A DNA stretch of 64,000 bases from DATAEY01 sp045805565 (lineage in GTDB: Bacteria > Actinomycetota > Thermoleophilia > Solirubrobacterales > Solirubrobacteraceae). The notes under the pieces are model-generated. The model saw only the letters and a list, made by a program, of their open reading frames with translations, ran no database searches and was not told the origin of the DNA. A program made the translations under genes and the position numbers. Numbering within the stretch: position 1 is the first letter of the stretch; each line of letters starts with the position of its first letter. Of the stretch, positions 51,325 to 58,626 are shown piece after piece. The stretch is from positions 30,096 through 94,095 of the forward strand of contig JBJMKZ010000050.1 of NCBI GenBank assembly GCA_045805565.1, in the 5' to 3' direction.

Positions 51325-51351
51325 GTACCCGTTATCGGCGCCGCGCAAACC
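51325..51351 (-). promoter_or_regulatory. SigF-type promoter GGTTT-N16-GGGTA upstream of the sigma-factor gene
   Basis: On the minus strand GGTTT (51347-51351) and GGGTAC (51325-51330) are separated by exactly 16 bases, matching the SigF/SigB consensus. This implies that the factor drives its own transcription. Seven bases after the -10 comes an ATG (51317). Confidence 0.7.
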
Positions 51352-51362
51352 GGGCGCGCCGG

Positions 51363-51941
51363 TCAATCGGTCGTGTCTTCGGGCTCCGATGCCAGTACCT
51401 CGTCCACGACCTCGAGCAGCTTGCGCCGGGAGCTGCGCGCCTGGGTGCGCAGCCGGTCGAACGCCTCCTGGTCGTCCAGTCCGTGGCGCTCCATGAGGAT
51501 GCCCTTGGCCCGCTCGATGCGGGCCCGGCCTTCGAACGCCGTCAGCAGCTTGCGGTACTCGCGATAGCGCTGGAAGGCGACGTCGATCGCGCCCTGGAGC
51601 TCGGTCTCGGAAGTCGAGTCGACGTACGCGAAGATGCCGCGCCGCGCCGCCTCGGCCACGAAGTCACGGCGGGCACCCCGTACCAGGGCCATCACCGGGC
51701 AGGTGGACTCGTGCACGATCTCGGTGATCATCTCCAGGGCGTGGTCGTCGTCCTCGTGCAGGGCGACGATCGCCACGTCGGGACGACGCTCGATGGTGGC
51801 CTTGCCGACCCTCGCGATCTCGATCTCGTGGCCGATGACCTCGTGCCCTAGTTCGCTCACCGCCTTCGAGACGGGCTCCAGGTACTGCTGGCGCTCGTCC
51901 GCGACGAGAACCCGGAGGTTCTGGGGCTCGGCTTCGGGCAT
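51363..51941 (-). CDS. ANTAR-domain regulator with a degenerate receiver domain
   Basis: The 192-residue protein has a receiver-like N-terminus: LRVLVADERQQYLEPVSKAV, then RPDVAIVALHEDDDHALEM and a later YVDSTSETELQGAI. A C-terminal ANTAR domain follows: LLTAFEGRARIERAKGILMERHGLDDQEAF with RTQARS. ANTAR domains bind twin hexaloop RNA hairpins and cause antitermination. The position of the phospho-accepting Asp reads Ala (AIVAL), so phosphorylation is doubtful. The ATG has TAGGTT 7 bases upstream. It is divergent from addB and downstream of no kinase gene. Its RNA target is not visible nearby. Confidence 0.88.
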   Translation of the reverse strand: MPEAEPQNLRVLVADERQQYLEPVSKAVSELGHEVIGHEIEIARVGKATIERRPDVAIVALHEDDDHALEMITEIVHESTCPVMALVRGARRDFVAEAARRGIFAYVDSTSETELQGAIDVAFQRYREYRKLLTAFEGRARIERAKGILMERHGLDDQEAFDRLRTQARSSRRKLLEVVDEVLASEPEDTTD

Positions 51942-51948
51942 CCACGAC

Positions 51949-51954
51949 AACCTA
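51949..51954 (-). promoter_or_regulatory. -10 hexamer TAGGTT of a leaderless promoter
   Basis: TAGGTT on the minus strand ends 7 bases before the ATG at 51941. Confidence 0.6.
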
Positions 51955-51998
51955 CCTGCGGTGTCAGGATCCGCCCTCTCTGATGGACTGAGTTGGTG

Positions 51999-54900
51999 AT
52001 GGAGACGGCAGGCGGACCGGCGCACCGCATCGTCACCGGACCGGTGGCTGCGATCGAGCCTGCGCTGGTCGAGCACGCCTTCGCCGCCAAGCGCGGCGAC
52101 CCGCTGCGGCCGGTGGTGATCCTGGTCGGCGAGACGTTGCTGCGCCCCTACCTGCGCCGGCGCCTGGCCGAGCTGGGCGGCCCACACCTGAACATCCACG
52201 TCGTCACCGTCGCCGAGCTAGGCCTGCGGCTGGGCGAGCGGGCGATGATCTCGGAGCGGCGCCTCCCGCTCCCGGTGCTGGCCGACCGCATCCTGGCCCA
52301 CGAGGCGGCGCAGGCCAGCCCGGGCTACTTCGACGCCGTCAGCGGGACCCTCGGCTTCGGGCAGGTGCTGCACCGGACTCTGGGCGACCTGCAGCGGGCG
52401 GAGATCTCAGCCGAGCGGCTGAGCGAGGTCGCGGACCGCCTGCCCGAGCGGGAGAAGGTGACCGCGCTCGCGGCGATGGCTGCGCGCCACGCCAAGCTGC
52501 GCGCCGACCACTACGACGCCGAGGACGCTCTCGCCGCCGCCGATCCCGAGCGGCTGGGCGCCGACCAGCTGCTCGTGTACGGCCTGTGGGAGGCGCCAGA
52601 GATCCTGCGCCGCGCGATCGCGGGGATCGGCGAGCGACGGCCGGTCACGGCATACTTCCCCACCGCCCATCCCGCCGCCGACCGGGCGCACGCCGGCCTC
52701 CGTGGGTGGCTGTCCGAGACGCTGGGCGCCCAGTCCGACCACCTGCCCGCGCCCGGCGACGGACGAAGCGCCCTTGGGCATCTGCACTCCAGCCTCGGCT
52801 CCCGCCGCCCGCAACCCGCACCGAGCCCCGACGACGGCAGCGTCCGGGTCGTCTCCGCCCCCGACCCGAGCCGCGAGGTGGCCTCCGCGCTGCGCGCCTG
52901 CCTGGCCTGGGCCCGCGAGGGCATCGCTTTCCACGAGATGGCGATCGCCTACCGCCACGCGGACCCCTACCGCGCGCTGGTGGCGGCGATCGCCCGCGAG
53001 GCGACGCTCCCGATCTACGACAACGTCGGGACACCGCTGGCCGAGCTACCGGTTGGCCGGCGCACGCTGGCGCTGCTGGACTTGCTGGAGAACGACCTCG
53101 ACCGGGCGTCGGTGATCGCCTTCGCCACCGACAGCGCCATGCCGGAGGCGACGCGGGCCCGCTACCGCGGCAGCCCCGCCCAGTGGGACAGCCGCTCGCG
53201 GGAGGCCGGCGTGGTGCGGGGCCGCGGGGAGTGGGCGCTGCGCCTCGACGCGCTGCGCGAGCGGCTGAAGGAGCGCCTCGGCGGTGACGACGACAACCCG
53301 CCTGCGCACTGGCTGGACGAGCGCCTCAGGCAGATCGAGGGCCTGAAGACGTTCGTCGAGGACCTGGCCGACCGCATCGCGGGCCGGCCGGGCGAGGCGC
53401 CGTGGTCCGAACACGTCGCCCACCTCGAGGAGATGCTCAACACCTACCTCACCGGACACGAGGCGATCCTCGACTCCGTCCGGGCGCTTACCCGCCTGGA
53501 CGGCCTGACCCCGAGGGTCGCGGCCGAGCGCTTCATTGCCGTCGTTCGCGGCGTTGTCGGCGGTCTGCGCTCCACCGACGTCGAGGAGGGCAGCGCCGGC
53601 GCCTTCCGAGCCCGCGGCATCAACGTGATCGACGTCAACTCGCTGCGCCACACGCGGTTTCGCGCCGTCTGCGTGCTCGGCCTGGCCGAGCGCAGCTTCC
53701 CCCCGCCCCCGCGCCAGGACCCGCTCCTGCTCGACGACGAACGCGAGCGCATCGGCCTGCCGCTCCGCGCTCGCGGCCCCGACCCCGAGCCGCTCCAGTT
53801 TGCCCTCGCGGTCCAGGCCGCCGAGGAGCGCCTGCTGCTCTCGTATCCGCGCACCGAGTACGGCTCGGGCCGCCCCCTGATCGCCTCGAGCTTCCTGCGA
53901 TCCGCGGCCGAGGCGCTGGCCGGCGAGCGCATCCCCGCCGAGTCGCTGCCCGACCGCGACGATTCGTGGCTCCAGCGCCTCGGCGCCGACCGCGTGGCGG
54001 CTCCGGCGTTGGCGGACGCGCTCAACCTCAGCGACTACGACCGGACCCTGATCGAGACGGAGCAGGAGGTCGGCGTCGGCCTGATGGCCGAGAAGCGCCC
54101 CACCGCCGCCCGCGGCCGCCGTGCCTGGCTCGCGCGCCAGGCCGACGGTCTCCTGACCCCCTATGAGGGCGGGCTCACCGAGGCCGTCCGCGAAGCGCTC
54201 GCCGGCCACCCCCGGCTCACCGAGCCCATGTCTCCCAGCTCCCTGGAGACCTTCGCCACCTGCGCCATGCGGTTCTTCCTCTCCCGGATGCTGGGGCTCA
54301 GCGAGCTGGACGAGCCCGAGCAGATCGCCCAGCTCACGGCGCTCGAGCGCGGCAGCCTCATGCACGAGGTAATGGAGCGGGCGATGCGCACGTGGCTCCC
54401 TCACGACCCGCCGTCCGAGACGCGCCGCGACGACCACCTCGCCGAGCTCGAGCGGATCGCCGGGCGGGTGTTCGCCGCCTACGAGGCACGTGGCGTCACC
54501 GGCTACCAGGCCCTCTGGGAGGCCGACCGCGAGGCGATCTTGCTCGACCTTCGCCTCTGGTACGAGCGGGAGGTCGTCGACTCGCACACCGGCCGCTTCG
54601 ACGCCGCCGACTTCGAGGTCGGCTTCGGGCTGTCCGGCGGCAACGGCGGCTCGCACTCGACCGAACGCCCGCTCGAGCTGCCGGTCGGCGGCCGGCGCCT
54701 GGGCTTCCACGGGCGCATCGACCGGCTGGAGTGGCGTCGCGAGGGCGGCGGCTTCCGAGTCATCGACTACAAGACCGGCCGCTTTCGCGAACGCAGGAAG
54801 GACGTCTTCGCCGGAGGTACGGCTCTCCAGCTCCCACTCTACCTCCATGCCGCCGCCGACGTGATCCTCGGTCGCGACTGGCGAGAGGGCCGCTCCGAGT

Positions 54901-55172
54901 ACTTCTACTCGACGCGAAAGGGCGGCTTCACCCGCGTGGAGATGACCGCCGACAAGCTGGGCGCGCACCGCGAGGAGTTCGAGCGCCTCCTGCGCGGGTT
55001 CGCCCAGGCGATGCGCGAGGGCACCTTCGTCGCCCGGCCCTCGGACGACAACTGCAGGTTCTGCGACTTCCGCACCCTGTGCCCCTCGGTCAACGACCAC
55101 AGGGCCCAGCGAGACCGCAAGTCCGCCGACCCCCGGGTGCGGGCGCTCGACGAGCTGGCGGAGATCGAATGA
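51999..55172 (+). CDS. addB: AddB-like nuclease subunit with an iron-sulfur cluster motif
   Basis: The 1057-residue protein has a helicase-like N-terminal half without a Walker A motif (the first strand reads VVILVGETLLR). It has INVIDVNSLRHTRFRAVCVLGLAERSFP in the place of helicase motif V, cited here by LRHTRF and GLAERSFP. The C-terminal RecB-type nuclease shows GRIDRLEW and VIDYKTG (Asp923, Lys925). Cys755, Cys1019, Cys1022 and Cys1028 have the spacing of the AddB 4Fe-4S staple. AddAB processes double-strand ends for RecA. Starts at TTG 51993, GTG 51996 and ATG 51999 are all possible. Its stop overlaps the next ATG (ATGA). Confidence 0.88.
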   Translation: METAGGPAHRIVTGPVAAIEPALVEHAFAAKRGDPLRPVVILVGETLLRPYLRRRLAELGGPHLNIHVVTVAELGLRLGERAMISERRLPLPVLADRILAHEAAQASPGYFDAVSGTLGFGQVLHRTLGDLQRAEISAERLSEVADRLPEREKVTALAAMAARHAKLRADHYDAEDALAAADPERLGADQLLVYGLWEAPEILRRAIAGIGERRPVTAYFPTAHPAADRAHAGLRGWLSETLGAQSDHLPAPGDGRSALGHLHSSLGSRRPQPAPSPDDGSVRVVSAPDPSREVASALRACLAWAREGIAFHEMAIAYRHADPYRALVAAIAREATLPIYDNVGTPLAELPVGRRTLALLDLLENDLDRASVIAFATDSAMPEATRARYRGSPAQWDSRSREAGVVRGRGEWALRLDALRERLKERLGGDDDNPPAHWLDERLRQIEGLKTFVEDLADRIAGRPGEAPWSEHVAHLEEMLNTYLTGHEAILDSVRALTRLDGLTPRVAAERFIAVVRGVVGGLRSTDVEEGSAGAFRARGINVIDVNSLRHTRFRAVCVLGLAERSFPPPPRQDPLLLDDERERIGLPLRARGPDPEPLQFALAVQAAEERLLLSYPRTEYGSGRPLIASSFLRSAAEALAGERIPAESLPDRDDSWLQRLGADRVAAPALADALNLSDYDRTLIETEQEVGVGLMAEKRPTAARGRRAWLARQADGLLTPYEGGLTEAVREALAGHPRLTEPMSPSSLETFATCAMRFFLSRMLGLSELDEPEQIAQLTALERGSLMHEVMERAMRTWLPHDPPSETRRDDHLAELERIAGRVFAAYEARGVTGYQALWEADREAILLDLRLWYEREVVDSHTGRFDAADFEVGFGLSGGNGGSHSTERPLELPVGGRRLGFHGRIDRLEWRREGGGFRVIDYKTGRFRERRKDVFAGGTALQLPLYLHAAADVILGRDWREGRSEYFYSTRKGGFTRVEMTADKLGAHREEFERLLRGFAQAMREGTFVARPSDDNCRFCDFRTLCPSVNDHRAQRDRKSADPRVRALDELAEIE

Positions 55173-58100
55173 CCACGCTAGTCGACGACGCCCCCGCCCG
55201 CGCGCGGATCGAAACCGATCTCGACACCAACCTGTGCGTCGAGGCCGGCGCGGGGACCGGGAAGACAACCGTGCTGGTGGCGCGGGCCGTGGCCCTGCTT
55301 CGCAGCGGGCGCGCCACGGTCGACGACCTGGCGGTCATCACCTTCACCGAGAAGGCGGCGGGTGAGCTGTCGGCGCGCGTGCGCTTCGAGCTGGAACGGG
55401 CGCTCGACGATGAGCGCCTCGGTGAGGACGAGCACGCTCGGATCGAGCAGGCCCTCCTCGACCTCTATAGAGCCCGCATCCAGACCATCCACGCCTTCGC
55501 GTCCGACCTGCTGCGCGAGCGCCCGGTCGAGGCCCGGCTCGACCCTCAGTTCGAGACGCTGGACGACCTGAAGGCCGACGTGCGGTTCGAGGAGGCCTAT
55601 CGCCGCTGGCTCGACGGGCAGCTGGCCGAGCGCAACGATCCCGTGGAGCGGGCGATGCGCCGCGGATTCGACCTCCGCGGCCTGCGCAGGCTGGTCGAGA
55701 CGGTGCACCGCCACCGCGAGGCGCTGCCGCTGGCTGAGCCGAAGCCGACGAGGCCGGACGTGGCCGGCTTTCAGGCGGCGCTGGCCGGCTGGGCGGGACA
55801 GCTGCGGAATCTGCAGCCCCGCTGCCACAACTCCGAGGACGCCGCGCACTGCCACCTCAAGGAGGTGCTCGAGTTCGAGGGGAAGGTCGGTCGGGCCACC
55901 GATCGCGACGAGGTCGAGCGCCTGGTCCTGTTCGAGGCTCCGAGGCCGCGGCTCAACGTCGGTCAGGCGACCAACTGGGATGAGGACGCGTGCTCGCGGG
56001 TCAGGGAGGTCCTGAGCGAATACCGCTCCGAGCTCGAGGAACTCAGGTCAGACCTGCGCACCGACGCCCTGGTCGGCCTGCTGCCCCTGGCCGAAGACTT
56101 CGCCGACTCCTACGCCCGCGAGCGCCGCGCCGACGGCGTGACCGACTTCGACGACCTGCTCCTGTGGGCGCGCGACCTGCTGCGTGACAACCACCACGTG
56201 CGTCAGCACTTCCACCGGCGGACCAGCCGGGTGCTGGTGGACGAGTTCCAGGACACCGACCCCGTCCAGGCCGAGCTCATCGCGTGGCTATGCACCCCGC
56301 CAGGCGCCGAGGGCGACTGGCGGGCGCTCGAGCCCGCGCCCGGCAGCCTGTTCGTGGTCGGCGATCCCAAGCAGTCGATCTACCGCTTCCGCGGCGCCGA
56401 CATGGCCATCTACGACACGGTCAAGCGCGGCCCGCTGGCCGGCGAGCTCGAGTACCTGACCCGCAACTTCCGCTCCAGCGACGAGCTGCTGCACTGGCTC
56501 AACCGTCTCTTCGACCGCGTGCTCGAGGCCCGGGAGGGCGTGCAGCCGCCCAACGCGCCACTGGACAGCGGCATCTCGATGGCCGCCGAGGTGGGTCGGC
56601 CGCCGGTCGTGGTCGTCCGCTCCCAGGCCGGCGTTGAGAAGGCCGCCGCCCGGCGCGATGAGGAGTTCGGCCTGATCGCCTGCACGGTCTCGCGGGCGGT
56701 CCGCGACGAGGCCTGGCCGGTGCGCGACCCTCTCCATGACGACACCGTCCGTCCCGCGCAGTGGCGCGACATCGCCATCCTGGTTCCCGCCCGGACCGGG
56801 ATCGAGCGCCTGGAGTCGGCCCTTCAGCGTTACGGCGTCCCCTACCGCTTCGAGGGCGGTCGCGGCTTCTTCGCTCGCCAGGAGGTCCGCGACGTCATCT
56901 CGCTGCTGCACGCCATCGACGACCCGACTGACGCCATCTCGATCGTGGCCGCCCTGCGCTCGCTGGCCTTCGGCTGCTCCGACGAGGGCCTGCTGCTCTG
57001 GCAGCTCGAGCATGAGCGCTTCGACTACCGCCCTGTCCGCGCCGATGCCGCCGGACCCGAGGCCGTCCGCGACGCCATGCTCACGCTGGCCGACCTCAAC
57101 CGCGCCGCCCGCGGCCTGTCGCTCGCCGAGCTCGTCCGCACCGCGATCGAGAGGACGGGCCTGGTCGAGGCGGCGCTCAGCCTGCCCAGCGGCGCCCAGA
57201 GCGCGGCCAACGTGATGAAGCTGCTCGACCACGCGCGCGAGTTCTCCGCCGCCGGCAGCGGCGCCCTGCGCGCCTTCACCGGCTGGCTCGCCCGCCAGCG
57301 CGAGACCGAGGCCGACGAGCCCGACGCGCCGGTGGCCGAGGAGCGCGACGACGCCGTGCGCGTGATGACGATCCACGCCGCCAAGGGCCTTGAGTTTCCG
57401 ATCGTCTGCCTGGCCAACCTCGAGTCCACCGGCCCCGGCGGCCAGGTGGACGCCGTCGGCAACGTCGAGCAGGGCCGAATCGACCTCAAGCTCGGCAGCA
57501 GGAGCCAGGGCAGCGCCTTCTGCACCCCGGGCTGGGACGAGGTCAAGCCGCAGGAGGACGACGCCCTGGCCGCCGAGCGCGACCGCCTGCTCTACGTCGC
57601 CGCCACCCGCGCCCGCGACCACCTGGTGATCCCGGTGTGCGGCGACAAGTCGGACCGCCGGAGCTTCATGTCGCGGCTGCGCGAATCGCTGCCGCAGGCC
57701 GACGGCGAGGTCGCGGGCGGCCAGGCGGTCGACGACTGCTGGCTCTACGACGTCTCCCTGCTGGAAAGGGTCGAGCCGGCACCGCCGCCAACCGGGACGC
57801 CAGCCGAAGCCGCAGCTGTCGAGGCCGCGGGAACCGCACGCGACCGGTGGGACCAGGATCACGCCGACCTCATGCGCGAGCGCAGGCGCGGCATCGAGAT
57901 TGTCACCGCGTCAGGTCTCAAGGTCGACCCCCGCCCCCTCGCCGCCATCGCCGAGGCCCCGACCGCCGACGGCGACGAGGGCCCGACGATCGACAAGGAC
58001 AGCACCCCGCCCCTCGAGCTCGGCGACGCCTTCCACCGCGTGATGGAGAAGGTGACCCTCCCCGACGCCCCCGACCTCGACGAGCTCGCCCAGGCGATCT

Positions 58101-58465
58101 GCGCCGAGGCTGCCATCCCCGAGGCCACCGACCTGGTCATCGACATGACCCGCCGCTGCCTCGCCTCCGACATCGTCCAGCGCGCCATCGCCACCTGCGA
58201 CATCCACCGCGAGGTCCCCTTCGTCGTCGAGGAGAACGGCAAGGTCCTCATCGGCCGCCTCGACCTCATCTTCCGAGACGGTCACCGCGCGGTCGTCGTC
58301 GACTACAAGACCGACGCAGTGGAGCCTGGAGCCGAGCCCGCCGCTGCCGACGCGCATCGCGGTCAGGCGTACGTGTACGGGCGCGCGGCTAAACAGGCGC
58401 TTGGGACGGAGAGCGCCGTCGTCATGCTGTTCGGGCGGACCGGAACCACGGCGGCAACGCTCTAG
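55169..58465 (+). CDS. addA: AddA-like UvrD-family helicase-nuclease
   Basis: The 1098-residue protein has SF1A helicase motifs: Walker A GAGTGKT (residues 27-33), ITFTEKAAGEL, VDEFQDTDPVQ, VVGDPKQSIYRFRGAD, LTRNFRSSDELL, VMTIHAAKGLEFP and LLYVAATRARDHL. The C-terminal RecB-type nuclease has GRLDLIF (Asp1032) and VVVDYKTDA (Asp1045, Lys1047). With the overlapping addB-like gene it forms a two-nuclease, one-motor end-resection enzyme. At 1098 residues it is somewhat shorter than Bacillus AddA. No chi-recognition residues can be judged. Confidence 0.93.
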   Translation: MTTLVDDAPARARIETDLDTNLCVEAGAGTGKTTVLVARAVALLRSGRATVDDLAVITFTEKAAGELSARVRFELERALDDERLGEDEHARIEQALLDLYRARIQTIHAFASDLLRERPVEARLDPQFETLDDLKADVRFEEAYRRWLDGQLAERNDPVERAMRRGFDLRGLRRLVETVHRHREALPLAEPKPTRPDVAGFQAALAGWAGQLRNLQPRCHNSEDAAHCHLKEVLEFEGKVGRATDRDEVERLVLFEAPRPRLNVGQATNWDEDACSRVREVLSEYRSELEELRSDLRTDALVGLLPLAEDFADSYARERRADGVTDFDDLLLWARDLLRDNHHVRQHFHRRTSRVLVDEFQDTDPVQAELIAWLCTPPGAEGDWRALEPAPGSLFVVGDPKQSIYRFRGADMAIYDTVKRGPLAGELEYLTRNFRSSDELLHWLNRLFDRVLEAREGVQPPNAPLDSGISMAAEVGRPPVVVVRSQAGVEKAAARRDEEFGLIACTVSRAVRDEAWPVRDPLHDDTVRPAQWRDIAILVPARTGIERLESALQRYGVPYRFEGGRGFFARQEVRDVISLLHAIDDPTDAISIVAALRSLAFGCSDEGLLLWQLEHERFDYRPVRADAAGPEAVRDAMLTLADLNRAARGLSLAELVRTAIERTGLVEAALSLPSGAQSAANVMKLLDHAREFSAAGSGALRAFTGWLARQRETEADEPDAPVAEERDDAVRVMTIHAAKGLEFPIVCLANLESTGPGGQVDAVGNVEQGRIDLKLGSRSQGSAFCTPGWDEVKPQEDDALAAERDRLLYVAATRARDHLVIPVCGDKSDRRSFMSRLRESLPQADGEVAGGQAVDDCWLYDVSLLERVEPAPPPTGTPAEAAAVEAAGTARDRWDQDHADLMRERRRGIEIVTASGLKVDPRPLAAIAEAPTADGDEGPTIDKDSTPPLELGDAFHRVMEKVTLPDAPDLDELAQAICAEAAIPEATDLVIDMTRRCLASDIVQRAIATCDIHREVPFVVEENGKVLIGRLDLIFRDGHRAVVVDYKTDAVEPGAEPAAADAHRGQAYVYGRAAKQALGTESAVVMLFGRTGTTAATL

Positions 58466-58626
58466 TGGCTTACATCTTCCATGGCCCTGTGATGAGTTCA
58501 AGCCGGCGCTGGCGACTGCGGACTTGTCTGGCGCTCCGTCACGGGCGTGACCTCATAACTGCGGCTGAAGTCGTCAGCCAGCGGGCAATCCCACCCGGCG
58601 GTCGCCGGCGGTTCACCTTCAAGTGC

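Noticed and set aside
51121..51366. 81-codon minus-strand frame overlapping the sigma promoter
   Set aside because: It contains the promoter itself and low-complexity Arg/Pro sequence. Only its internal ATG at 51317 is of interest as a possible recoded start.
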